Assembly: GCA_006226375.1 (NCBI GenBank) | Contig: SBHC01000004.1 | Coordinates: 1-64,000, forward strand | Direction: 5' to 3' | Length of the DNA stretch: 64,000 nucleotides | DNA from: Deltaproteobacteria bacterium | GTDB taxonomy: Bacteria; Myxococcota_C; UBA6777 | Shown here: positions 55,878 through 64,000 of the stretch, in pieces | Numbering within the stretch: the first letter of the stretch is position 1 | How the letters are laid out: every line of letters begins with the position of its first letter | Position numbers and translations under genes: made by a program | Notes under the pieces: model-generated | Told to the model about the DNA's origin: nothing | Database searches by the model: none | Seen by the model: the letters and a program-made list of their open reading frames with translations, nothing else

Positions 55878-56693
55878 CTATGGCTTGCGTGGCTGGATGG
55901 GCTGGGTTGTCGCTCGTTGACGGGTGGGTCGTGAACCAGGCTGCGACGAAGCACGAGAGGTGGGCTTCGATGACGCGAACTGCGACGGGGGAGGCGTCTT
56001 GCTGATGTACAAATAAGGTCCTTTGATGGTCATCGACACTGATGGTGGATGCGATTTGTTGGTGCGTTCCCAGAACTCCGCATGGAGCACACGGTATCGA
56101 TTGAGTCTGGCTCCGCTCTCTTTCTCAAGCGGCTTAAAATCCTTGTACAGGAAGTTAACGCGTTTCCAACCGGCCCCTGTTCGTGGCAGATGGAAGGGGT
56201 GGTAGAAGTTCACCACACCCCAACGACGTCCTCGCACAGGGAGCCGCAGCTCCAGATCCACGGACCGGTTGGAGCGGATGATGTAGTAGAAGCCATAGAC
56301 CTGTTTGGTTTTCTTCTTGGGAGCTTGTTTTTGCCCAGGCATACCGGGTGCCATCGGCTGTGGTTGGCGTCGGCGTGAACCCAACACTCCAAACATGCCG
56401 CCTGCGTTGGGCATGGGTGGGGTGCGGTACGAGGTCGCAAACAGCTTCTGGGGTGTTCCTTGAAGTCGTGAGATGATCGTGACCCAGTTGGAGTAAGCAT
56501 ACGAGCGCGCCAGCATCTGACTTGCTTCTCCCAGGCTCCAGCCAGAGGGGAGGTGAAGGTTGCGTCGCTCCTCTTGGGTGTAGTTCTTCTTGTCGCAACC
56601 CAAGGCGCAACACGTGGAACCCAAGAGCAGAAACACTGCCACCCAGCGGCTCCAGGAGTGCTGCTTTGCAAACCGAAGATCAAAATTCATCAT
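55878..56693 (-). CDS. Lipoprotein of unknown function
   Basis: 271 residues. Signal peptide ending in a lipobox (CALGC near residue 33). The centre has a beta-rich part (YGFYYIIRSNRSVDLELRLPVRG, WGVVNFYHPFHLPRTGAG) and the C-terminus is Ser/Thr/Pro/Gln-rich. No family recognised. It precedes the DUF6178-like gene on the same strand by about 100 bp. Confidence 0.65.
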   Translation of the reverse strand: MMNFDLRFAKQHSWSRWVAVFLLLGSTCCALGCDKKNYTQEERRNLHLPSGWSLGEASQMLARSYAYSNWVTIISRLQGTPQKLFATSYRTPPMPNAGGMFGVLGSRRRQPQPMAPGMPGQKQAPKKKTKQVYGFYYIIRSNRSVDLELRLPVRGRRWGVVNFYHPFHLPRTGAGWKRVNFLYKDFKPLEKESGARLNRYRVLHAEFWERTNKSHPPSVSMTIKGPYLYISKTPPPSQFASSKPTSRASSQPGSRPTRQRATTQPIQPRKP

Positions 56694-56916
56694 GCCGTTG
56701 ACTCACGAGGCTAGAGGAACAAAAAAACCAACAAGATGCACAGGCACCCGTGATCGTAAGAACAGGCTTAACTAACGATCCTTTTTCGTTTGTGCAAGGG
56801 TGCAAGGGTGCTATGCTGGTGTACGATGTCTTTTAAATGTGCTCCTACCAGGGTAGGGCTATGGTCTGGCAGACGTCAACCCAGAAAACAAACAGAAAAT
56901 ACAAGGGTATCTCGCA

Positions 56917-59118
56917 ATGATACAAACCAACGGACACAAGGCATGGTTCCTGGCTCTGTGCTGCAGCGTGCTGCTCTGCATACTCAGCCCTCGTCGCAGT
57001 CATGCAGACGTTTTTACAGATGTGCCCGAAGCCCAAACATTTAAGTTGGTCTACTCGTTGTCCATTCCTTTGCGTGGGGGGTACCTCACGACCCTTCCCA
57101 GCTACCAAACCGACAACTCCAAGACGTTGTCGGGGAGTATTCGTCGCATCGCCTACTATCTCTCCATCCAGCCCAAGTCTGGAAAACGGCAGTTTGTGTA
57201 TGTGTCGATGGATGCGTTCTCACAGAACCTGCAGGAGATCGGCGTTCCCTCAGGCCTGTTGAACGTGAACTGGCAGCGCAACATCAACAACATGAACGTG
57301 GTGTCGAATGTCTCGGGCATTGCCAATGGGAAAGGGATACAGGGCGGCAACCTGGAGTTTTGGCCCACCAATTACGAGACCGGCAACACCAGCCGTGTCC
57401 CTGGAGCCTCCGACACTGTATACGACTCCGGCGACAACCCCGTTGCATCGGGCGGCTACGGAAGCATGCAGATCCACAACCATCGTTTGGGTCTGACTTT
57501 GCTGGCCTACAACAGCTGGGGGTTGGGCAACGCAGATTGTGACTTGGGCATTGGCAACAACACTGTGAAGGCGTCCAACGGCTTGCTCCACAAGGACTGG
57601 ACGTTTCGGCACAATTGCTCCTCTTACACCCAACGGACCCTGCAAGTCCTCGTGGAGTTTGGGAAGCCGCCTGCAGGTTCTCTGTTGCGCTTGGACAAGC
57701 CCATTCCTCGTCAGGTGATTCAGCGACAAGCCAACAACAAAGCTTGGGTCACCATTGCTGGGGAAGCGAACGAGGTGCCCTCATCCGTGGAGGCACGCGT
57801 TGTTGCCAAGCAAGGCGGCGCCACCACACCCTGGCAAGTGATCGTTGCATCCCCCACAAGCAAGAAATTCTCCGGACGCTTGGAGGTCCAAGCAGGTTGG
57901 TACGAACTCCAGGTTCGCTTCCGAAAGAACGGAGCGGTTGTCGACACCCAAACCTTGGAACCCTTTGGCGTCGGCGAAGTCTTGATCATTGCAGGTCAGT
58001 CCAACTCGGCCAACAGCGGAAAGCCCCCACAGAAAGCGAAAGATCCCAGGGTGATGAACTATGGTTTTGGGAACTGGGTGCCTGCCGTGGATCCGATGTT
58101 GATTGCAACTGGTAACGGAGGAAGCCCATGGCCTCTGCTCGGTGATCATCTGGCGGGGCTGTGGAACGTTCCCATTGGTATTCTTTCCGTGGGATGGGGT
58201 GGAACTCGCGTTGACCAATGGCTGCCGCTCTCAACCGACACCCGCCAACTCTACCTGCGGTTGAAAGACGCGTTGGCCGTCGTTGGATTGCGGGGAGCAC
58301 GCGCGGTGCTTTGGCACCAGGGGGAATCGGACAGCAGCGTCAAGACATCACAGCAGGTGTACGCGCAACGTCTCAACGCTGTGATTCAGCAGTCCCGAAA
58401 GGACGCTGGGTGGGATATCCCCTGGTACATTGCTGGAGTTTCTTACCTTCCCAACTCGACAGCTGCAGCCAAAAAGGCGATCCGCGATGCCCAAGATCAA
58501 GTGGTCGCCAACCACCCCCAAAACTTTGCAGGACCCACCACCGATGACCTGACGGGAGCTACATGGCGGCACGACAATGTACACTTTAACCAGGCCGGCT
58601 TGGCTGAGCATGCCAAGCGGTGGCTGGCCGTGTTGCGGTACCCTCCATGCCAACGTTTCCCACAACAAGGAGATGAGTGTGCTCCTGGACCTGAGCCTGA
58701 GCCAGCAGAGGAGCCGGATACAGCCGCCGAAGCCGTGACTGATGGAGAAGGAGAGCCTTTCTCTCCAGACGACAGCGGAGCAGAGACAGAGCCTGTCGTG
58801 ACACCAGAGGCTGGCCGCGAAGAAAGCACCAACGAGAAGCCCATCACTGAGGAACCCATCACCAAGGAACCTGTTCCTGAATCCCAGGGACAACAAGACG
58901 CTGCTGTTGCGCCCGAACCATCAGAGTCGGGAGATTCTGCTGGGTTTCCTGATGCCAACACGGATACAGCGATTGTACAGCCTCCCGAACAGACCTCTCC
59001 GTCAGGTTGTGGATGTCAGCAAACAGAGGGGGACCTGTCGTACGGGTTGTTGGTGATGTGGGTTGTCTTGGTCTTGGGGCTGTTTCGTCGTAGGAGGTCC
59101 AAACCAAGGTCCTCTTGA
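56917..59118 (+). CDS. Secreted SASA-type esterase with MYXO-CTERM-like anchor
   Basis: 733 residues. Signal peptide about 1-30. An N-terminal beta-rich region (about 30-240) precedes a SASA/GDSL-like hydrolase domain with LIIAGQSNSANSG (about residue 355-367), VLWHQGESD (about 465) and VHFNQAGLAEHA, the nucleophile and catalytic His segments. A Pro/Glu/Ala-rich spacer follows (about 585-680). The tail SGCGCQQ, then one hydrophobic helix (LLVMWVVLVLGLF) and RRRR, matches the MYXO-CTERM sorting signal of Myxococcota and relatives, which is cut and anchored at the surface. The substrate is unknown. Confidence 0.82.
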   Translation: MIQTNGHKAWFLALCCSVLLCILSPRRSHADVFTDVPEAQTFKLVYSLSIPLRGGYLTTLPSYQTDNSKTLSGSIRRIAYYLSIQPKSGKRQFVYVSMDAFSQNLQEIGVPSGLLNVNWQRNINNMNVVSNVSGIANGKGIQGGNLEFWPTNYETGNTSRVPGASDTVYDSGDNPVASGGYGSMQIHNHRLGLTLLAYNSWGLGNADCDLGIGNNTVKASNGLLHKDWTFRHNCSSYTQRTLQVLVEFGKPPAGSLLRLDKPIPRQVIQRQANNKAWVTIAGEANEVPSSVEARVVAKQGGATTPWQVIVASPTSKKFSGRLEVQAGWYELQVRFRKNGAVVDTQTLEPFGVGEVLIIAGQSNSANSGKPPQKAKDPRVMNYGFGNWVPAVDPMLIATGNGGSPWPLLGDHLAGLWNVPIGILSVGWGGTRVDQWLPLSTDTRQLYLRLKDALAVVGLRGARAVLWHQGESDSSVKTSQQVYAQRLNAVIQQSRKDAGWDIPWYIAGVSYLPNSTAAAKKAIRDAQDQVVANHPQNFAGPTTDDLTGATWRHDNVHFNQAGLAEHAKRWLAVLRYPPCQRFPQQGDECAPGPEPEPAEEPDTAAEAVTDGEGEPFSPDDSGAETEPVVTPEAGREESTNEKPITEEPITKEPVPESQGQQDAAVAPEPSESGDSAGFPDANTDTAIVQPPEQTSPSGCGCQQTEGDLSYGLLVMWVVLVLGLFRRRRSKPRSS

Positions 59119-59133
59119 GAGGAGAACCGTTCG

Positions 59134-60150
59134 CTATTCCAGGATGGTTCTGGGAGATGTGATCTTGTAAGAGTTTGAGGTGTTCCAATACGCCCGACTG
59201 TTCCGGCCCGTTTGGGGGGTTCCAGGGAGTCCAAATAAGTAAGAAGGCAACAAGAAAGGGAAAAAGGCTGGGCGATACACCGGCGTTTGGTAGAGAGGAT
59301 CAAGCACGGTCGCGGAGCGGAGCTGCCAAGGCATCAAACGTTGTTTGCACTCGTTGTAGTACACATCCGTTTGTTTTTGGGGGAGCGTGGGAACCACGTC
59401 ACTGGGCAACTTTGGGGAGCGTCCCACACGCCAGGCCTCTTGGTACGTGAGGAGCTTTTTTCGTCGTCTCCACAGCTGCTTCCAATGGTTAACTGGAACA
59501 CGGTACTGCTCGGGAAACGGCCTAAGCGCTTTTCCTTTCAGACCAAGGATCTGGCTGACCAGCCCCAGGCTTCGACCTTGGAAGTCAAACCACTCACCGT
59601 ACAGGCAAACCAGTTGGTTAAAGTATCGACTCTGATAAAGATTCACCTGACCCCAAAGCTTATACACGTAAACACGGTCGTTCTTATGACGAGGCAGCAC
59701 TGTGGCAATAAAGATGGGCATTCGTCCATCGATTTTGACAGGCCGAACGCCTCGAAAGACGCGGCGAACTCGTCGAACAAGTGAGATCCATACTCTCCCA
59801 CCTTTGGGACTCGTTAGCTTAAACCGGCCTCCCACTCCCACGTAACGGACGTTGCTTCGGATGGCACGACGAAGTCGAATCAGCCAACCTTTGTGGTGTC
59901 GGTAGGGCTCGTACCGGTAACGTCGACCCGAGGGGCTGCGCCAGTACAAGACGATCCGCTTGTTCTCAATTTTGGGCTCCACCAGGCGCATTTGGCCGTG
60001 GTTGAAGTAGCGATTCCGCTCGTTGGGAATTCCACCGCTGGCCTGCGCGGAACTTTGCATCCATGCTCCAACAAAAAGCAAAGCAAGCCCTACACTCCTC
60101 CAGAATTTCAGGCCTGCGTTTCGATGAGCTTGTCGTCTCAGAACATTCAT
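59134..60150 (-). CDS. Secreted protein of unknown function
   Basis: 338 residues. Signal-like N-terminus (FWRSVGLALLFVGAW). The mature part is basic, Arg-rich, with beta-type segments (ENKRIVLYWRSPSGRRYRYEPY). No family recognised. The stop lies 16 bp from the convergent SASA-type gene. Confidence 0.62.
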   Translation of the reverse strand: MNVLRRQAHRNAGLKFWRSVGLALLFVGAWMQSSAQASGGIPNERNRYFNHGQMRLVEPKIENKRIVLYWRSPSGRRYRYEPYRHHKGWLIRLRRAIRSNVRYVGVGGRFKLTSPKGGRVWISLVRRVRRVFRGVRPVKIDGRMPIFIATVLPRHKNDRVYVYKLWGQVNLYQSRYFNQLVCLYGEWFDFQGRSLGLVSQILGLKGKALRPFPEQYRVPVNHWKQLWRRRKKLLTYQEAWRVGRSPKLPSDVVPTLPQKQTDVYYNECKQRLMPWQLRSATVLDPLYQTPVYRPAFFPFLLPSYLFGLPGTPQTGRNSRAYWNTSNSYKITSPRTILE

Positions 60151-60331
60151 GATGCAGATATCTCACAACAGAAAAAGAAAAGGGTGTTCACCATCCTATC
60201 GAAATGCATAAACATTGCCAAGTTCTATTGCAATTCTTGCTTGGCATGAGGGCGGGAACACAGGCCATTCCAGCGGGTGCCTGCATACAGAGTGAGGTAG
60301 CCCCGTTGTGTCAGGTTTTGTTCTCGTGCTC

Positions 60332-61549
60332 TTATTCTTCACGGAGCAGCGATGTGAACACCTGTCGTGTGATGGAGGATATGGGCAGGTTGGGGTGGTC
60401 GTCGAGTTGAACCCATTGGAAGGTGTCGGGTGGAAGGGACACGGAGCCCTCTATCGCTTCGCTTTGGTACAAAGCGATGTGCATACGACGATGCGAGAGT
60501 GTATGCTGGTAATGGCGAGGCTCGGGCTGAAGCGTTGCAATTAAGCCTAGCGAAGTGAGGTGAGCTTGCAAGTCGTTGGTGTGGTCTGGGCCGGGATGAG
60601 GGAGATAGAGACCCGGTAGCTCCCACAAGCCAGCAAACAGTCCGTCCGCAGGTCGTTGCACCAGCAGGATGTGTTCGTCACGTTGAAGCATCGCCCATTG
60701 CACCGTCATGTCGCGAACCTTGGTTGTCTTTTTGGGGACTGGGTACGCAAGGGTTTGGCCTGTGGCGTAGGCTTTGCAGTGCTCACGAACAGGGCAGAGC
60801 AAACAAGCTGGGCTTTTGGGTGTGCAAACCAAGGCTCCCAACTCCATCATCGCTTGGGTCAGATCCCCCGGTGATTCACCTTGAACAATTTGGCTGGCGA
60901 TGGCCTCACACGTTCGGTGAAGCGCCGGGCTGTTTACAGGGTCATCCAGGCAAGCAATCCGAGAAAAGATACGATACACGTTGCCGTCTACGGCGGGGTA
61001 GGGCAGGTCGAAGGCGATGCTGGCGATGGCGCCTGCTGTGTATCGACCAATGCCCTTGATCGACAACAGCTCTTTGTGATTGGCAGGTAGCTCCCCCCCA
61101 AAGCGTTCAACGACCTCTTGCGCTCCGGCGTGCAAATGTCGGGCTCTGCGGTAGTATCCCAGACCTGACCACTGCGCCAACACATCGTCCAGGTCAGCGT
61201 TCGCCAGCTCCGTGACCGTGGGAAACCGCTCCATGAATCGCAGAAAATAAGGAATCACCGTCGCCACACGGGTTTGTTGAAGCATAATCTCAGAGACCCA
61301 TGTGGCATAAGGATCCTTGATTTCTCGCCAGGGCAACTCGCGCTGTTGATGGCTGTACCACTCGGCCAACTGCTCGCGCATGTCATCGTAGTCCAAGCTG
61401 GGAAGCTCCACCTTCTGGGAGGCCTTCTTCTTGGCGGCTTTCTTCTTGGCGGCTTTCTTCTTGGTTGCTTTTTGGGTGGTCTTCTGGGTCTTGGTGGATG
61501 TGGTTGTCTTCGCAGCAGGTTGGGACTCTGTAGATTTTTCGCTGGACAT
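60332..61549 (-). CDS. mutY: A/G-specific adenine DNA glycosylase
   Basis: 405 residues from the ATG at 61549. A Lys/Ala/Thr-rich N-terminal tail (about 1-45, KKKAAKKKAAKKKA) precedes the glycosylase domain: MLQQTRVATVIPYFLRF, hairpin IKGIGRYTAGAI, catalytic VDGNVYR, and the [4Fe-4S] cluster CTPKSPACLLCPVREHC. The C-terminal NUDIX-like domain recognises 8-oxoG. It removes A mispaired with 8-oxoG. The histone-like tail is an unusual addition. Confidence 0.95.
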   Translation of the reverse strand: MSSEKSTESQPAAKTTTSTKTQKTTQKATKKKAAKKKAAKKKASQKVELPSLDYDDMREQLAEWYSHQQRELPWREIKDPYATWVSEIMLQQTRVATVIPYFLRFMERFPTVTELANADLDDVLAQWSGLGYYRRARHLHAGAQEVVERFGGELPANHKELLSIKGIGRYTAGAIASIAFDLPYPAVDGNVYRIFSRIACLDDPVNSPALHRTCEAIASQIVQGESPGDLTQAMMELGALVCTPKSPACLLCPVREHCKAYATGQTLAYPVPKKTTKVRDMTVQWAMLQRDEHILLVQRPADGLFAGLWELPGLYLPHPGPDHTNDLQAHLTSLGLIATLQPEPRHYQHTLSHRRMHIALYQSEAIEGSVSLPPDTFQWVQLDDHPNLPISSITRQVFTSLLREE

Positions 61550-61642
61550 GCCATCTTTCCGTTCAAAAGTGCGCAAAGCAGGGGTTTGTACAAGCAACCT
61601 GCTCGGCTCTTTGTTTGTTCCTTGCTGGCTGGCTTGGGTGTT

Positions 61643-63490
61643 CTAATCGATGGCTGTTTTCTCGGGAGATGCGCTCTGTGAGATTCGCTCTGCAAGACGT
61701 TGGTGGTTGAGTTGTTGCAGATACTGTCGCAGATGAGAGCCTGGTTGTAGAAACGGCTGCAACGCTGCAAACGGAAGCTGCAACACAGAGGTGTTGGTTT
61801 GTGTGACGTAGGTTCCTTCGGTGAGCTGCTGGGAGAGGAGCTGTGCTTCTCCAATGCAATCCCCAGCCAATAACGGCTCGTCTCCCAGGAAAGAGGATGA
61901 CGTTGAGGAGTGGTAGCGAACGCTTCCTGTGGCGACAAGGTAGAGAGAGTCCAACATGCTGTAAGGCTCCACGATGACTTGTTGGGGGCCGTACGAAAGC
62001 AGGTGACCTTGCTGTAACAAAGCGTAGCGGTGTTCGGGTGCGAGCGTCGCGAAGAAAGGCGTGTAGCGGATCAACCGTTGTAGGGTGTATTCACGGTAGA
62101 GCTCTTGGAAGAGTGTTTGGAGCTCTGGGCTGTGGGAGAGGTGCGGGTTGAAGAAGAGGGGCTCCAAGATATGGAGCTGGGTACGTTCCGTGGCGACAGC
62201 TGTCATGGTGTACGAAGAGTTAGAGAAGAAAGCGCTCACGCCCAGAAAGTGGCCCGGCCCCAGCCGATCGAGTTCAATGATGCGTTTTTCATCGCGACGC
62301 AGCAAACGCACCTCACCTTCGGCGATGAGTGAGAAGTGGGTGGGGGTTTGGCCTTCTTGGAAGACACGCTGGTCCGGCAAAAACAGTCGTTGAGGAGCCT
62401 GTTGGGCAAAGGCCGCGATGCGTTCCCAGCTTTCGTTGGAGAGGCTGACCCAGCGATGTGTGTAGGCTGTGGGAGGATGTGGAGAGGTCTCAATGGCTTC
62501 GACCTGGTCCTCCAAGACAATCTCCAGCGGCGTATAGCTGGGAAGGGCGTTGGCGAGATCCTGGCGGAGTTGCTCCATGTTGGGGTAGCGGTCGTTGGGT
62601 TCCTTCTCCAAACACCGGCGGACAATCCTTTCCAACGGGAAAATCTCGGGATGGCTCGCAAGCTCTGGACGGATGTCGCGTATGGGATAAGGTGTACGCA
62701 TCATTTGCTGCTTGAGTAGATCGGCGATGTTTCTTCCTCGGTAAGGAAGGATGCCCGTGAGCATCTCGTAGAGCAAAACGCCCAAGGTGTAGATGTCGGT
62801 GCTGGTCGTGGTCTCAGCCCCCCGACACTGTTCGGGGGCCATGTAGCCCGGTGTCCCGTGAACGGTGCCCGGCATGGTGAGCTGTGTTTCTGTGTGGTCG
62901 TAGGTGGCAATCTTGGCCATTCCAAAGTCGCACACTTTCACAAAGTCTTTGGTGGTGGGGTGCCACTTTAGCATGACGTTGCTGGGTTTCAGATCCCTGT
63001 GGACAATCTGCAGGTGGTGGGCTTTGTCGAGCACCTCACAGATCTGAAGCGCGATGGAGAGCGCGCGGTCCACCTCAAGCGGACCTTCGTCTTGAAGAAG
63101 TTGGTACAGGGTGTCGCCGACGATCAACTCCATCACAAGGAAGATTCCAAAGGTTGGGTCAACGCCAAACTCAAACAGCTTCACAGCGTGAGGGTGCTGA
63201 AGGCGGATTCCAATTTCGGCTTCGCGCCGCAGCCGCCGAATGGATTTGGGTTGATCCAAGAGCTGAGGATGAAGCAGCTTGAGCGCAACCAGTTGCTCGG
63301 TGCCTACGTGCTTCGCGCAATACAAACGGCCGTTGGCGCCGGCAGCGAGCAAGCGCTCCATGAAGTAGGGTCCGATACGATGTCCTTGTGGATTGGTCTC
63401 GTGAGGAGACAGCGGTCCTCCGCACACAGAGCAATAGGTGTCGTTGAAGACATCGTTACGACAGTAAGGGCAGGTTACATCAGCCATCAT
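61643..63490 (-). CDS. Ser/Thr protein kinase with zinc ribbon and cyclic-nucleotide-binding domain
   Basis: 615 residues. An N-terminal zinc ribbon (CPYCRNDVFNDTYCSVCGG, about 5-25) is followed by a Hanks-type kinase (LLAAGANGRLYCA, catalytic HRDLKPSN at about 155, CDFGMAKI at about 180, GTPGYMAPEQ), ending about residue 320. The C-terminal part (about 350-590) looks like a cyclic-nucleotide-binding cupin (SLIAEGEVRLLRRDEK, ELDRLGPGHFLGVSAFF) possibly in two copies. There is no TM. Control of the kinase by a nucleotide is an inference from domain order. Myxococcota have many such kinases. Confidence 0.9.
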   Translation of the reverse strand: MMADVTCPYCRNDVFNDTYCSVCGGPLSPHETNPQGHRIGPYFMERLLAAGANGRLYCAKHVGTEQLVALKLLHPQLLDQPKSIRRLRREAEIGIRLQHPHAVKLFEFGVDPTFGIFLVMELIVGDTLYQLLQDEGPLEVDRALSIALQICEVLDKAHHLQIVHRDLKPSNVMLKWHPTTKDFVKVCDFGMAKIATYDHTETQLTMPGTVHGTPGYMAPEQCRGAETTTSTDIYTLGVLLYEMLTGILPYRGRNIADLLKQQMMRTPYPIRDIRPELASHPEIFPLERIVRRCLEKEPNDRYPNMEQLRQDLANALPSYTPLEIVLEDQVEAIETSPHPPTAYTHRWVSLSNESWERIAAFAQQAPQRLFLPDQRVFQEGQTPTHFSLIAEGEVRLLRRDEKRIIELDRLGPGHFLGVSAFFSNSSYTMTAVATERTQLHILEPLFFNPHLSHSPELQTLFQELYREYTLQRLIRYTPFFATLAPEHRYALLQQGHLLSYGPQQVIVEPYSMLDSLYLVATGSVRYHSSTSSSFLGDEPLLAGDCIGEAQLLSQQLTEGTYVTQTNTSVLQLPFAALQPFLQPGSHLRQYLQQLNHQRLAERISQSASPEKTAID

Positions 63491-63535
63491 ACTTTTTGGG
63501 GAAGGGGGTACACATCACGCGCTCCCTCCTAGTTT

Positions 63536-64000
63536 TTAAGTGTTCCAGAGCCACAAATGACTGGTCTTCTGGATGGTGTTCAGGATGTCCTGAGCGGGAG
63601 CCGTTTGCTCCGGGGCCACGTAGATTCTTAGAATCTTACGTGTTTCTTTGTACCGCTGATACAGGCGGCTGTACTGGGACAAAGGTACGGCCTGATCATA
63701 GGTTTTGTCGAGCACAAACAAGGGCGGCTCTTGCGAGGGGCGAGGCCGCGCATAGTTGGAAAGAAGCCAGGGGGTTGCTGTCGCAAAGTGGTCGATGCCT
63801 GCCTCTTGCAGCGCGGCTTGCGCTGCTTCGAGGAAGGATTCGCCGACGTCCTGGTCTACTTCATCTTGGACCGTCGTGAGGTCCACGGGGTTGTCGCTTG
63901 CAGGGAGAATCAATTCCACCAGCTTGCGATACGGCTCGTTGTTAACCACACGCTGCGCCCATCGGTTTTTGGAGCTTCGCAGCACCTGCATCAGCTGGTA
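63536..64000 (-). CDS. Partial gene at right edge, unknown function
   Basis: Open reading frame from the stop at 63536 to the window edge (155 codons visible); the start is outside. The visible C-terminal part (LVELILPASDNPVDLTTVQDEV, FVLDKTYDQAVPLSQYS, SHLWLWNT) is not a family I recognise. It precedes the kinase gene by 45 bp on the same strand, so both may be in one operon. Confidence 0.6.
   Translation of the reverse strand, partial: YQLMQVLRSSKNRWAQRVVNNEPYRKLVELILPASDNPVDLTTVQDEVDQDVGESFLEAAQAALQEAGIDHFATATPWLLSNYARPRPSQEPPLFVLDKTYDQAVPLSQYSRLYQRYKETRKILRIYVAPEQTAPAQDILNTIQKTSHLWLWNT

Noticed and set aside
1-64000. tRNA, rRNA, insertion sequences, prophage, proteasome genes
   Set aside because: I looked for these and saw none that I could support; tRNA detection by eye is not exhaustive.

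Overview
The window looks like the replication-origin neighbourhood of a deltaproteobacterial-type (Myxococcota-like) chromosome. This rests on paired arrays of DnaA boxes next to a parA/rsmG operon, on lineage-typical proteins (a PATAN/DUF4388 protein, a DUF6178-like protein, a MYXO-CTERM-like C-terminal anchor), and on a normal housekeeping set (phoH, ybeY, dinB, lon, trmJ, ssb, mutY). The taxonomy is inferred, because no rRNA or dnaA gene lies in the window.

Layout. 1-2760: gene-poor origin region with a cluster of 21 GATC sites (55-322), 15 DnaA-box-like 9-mers in one orientation (624-1006), one small membrane gene, and 10 boxes in the opposite orientation (2349-2671). 2.8-7.8 kb: TPR membrane protein, PATAN protein, phoH, ybeY. 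7.8-10.7 kb (minus strand): parA, a repetitive Pro/Gln/Lys-rich protein where parB would be expected, and rsmG. 10.7-13 kb: a gene-free, largely AT-rich stretch ending in five 20-bp tandem repeats. 13-17.4 kb: a rifampicin-phosphotransferase-like PEP-utilizing enzyme, a GAP/LysE-like membrane protein and an archaeal-type UPF0282 metallo-hydrolase.

17.5-23.1 kb is the most interesting part. A 53-residue Pup-like protein ending in Gly-Gly-Glu (not obvious as an independent reading frame because it is so short) overlaps a 711-residue PafA/Dop-superfamily enzyme whose catalytic fold is split by a membrane-spanning and acidic insertion. They are followed on the same strand by a Fur-family regulator and a two-gene ABC exporter. 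No proteasome or Mpa/ARC ATPase is in the window, so this looks like a membrane-tethered, perhaps non-degradative, pupylation-like system.

23-31.4 kb: NarL-type response regulator with a giant multi-PAS kinase, dinB and a lipoprotein. 31.6-41.5 kb: lon, YigZ-family protein, a low-complexity wHTH-like protein, trmJ, an outer-membrane protein and a lipoprotein, a two-gene operon with a C-terminal J domain, and a 5-formyl-THF cyclo-ligase. 41.5-48.3 kb: a LolA-like protein with a LolCDE/MacB-type ABC transporter, an outer-membrane protein and a winged-helix regulator. 48.4-64 kb: hybrid-type sensory pair, two SASA-family esterases, a DUF4920-like protein, ssb, DUF6178-like protein, lipoproteins, mutY, a Ser/Thr kinase with cyclic-nucleotide-binding module, and a gene running off the right edge.
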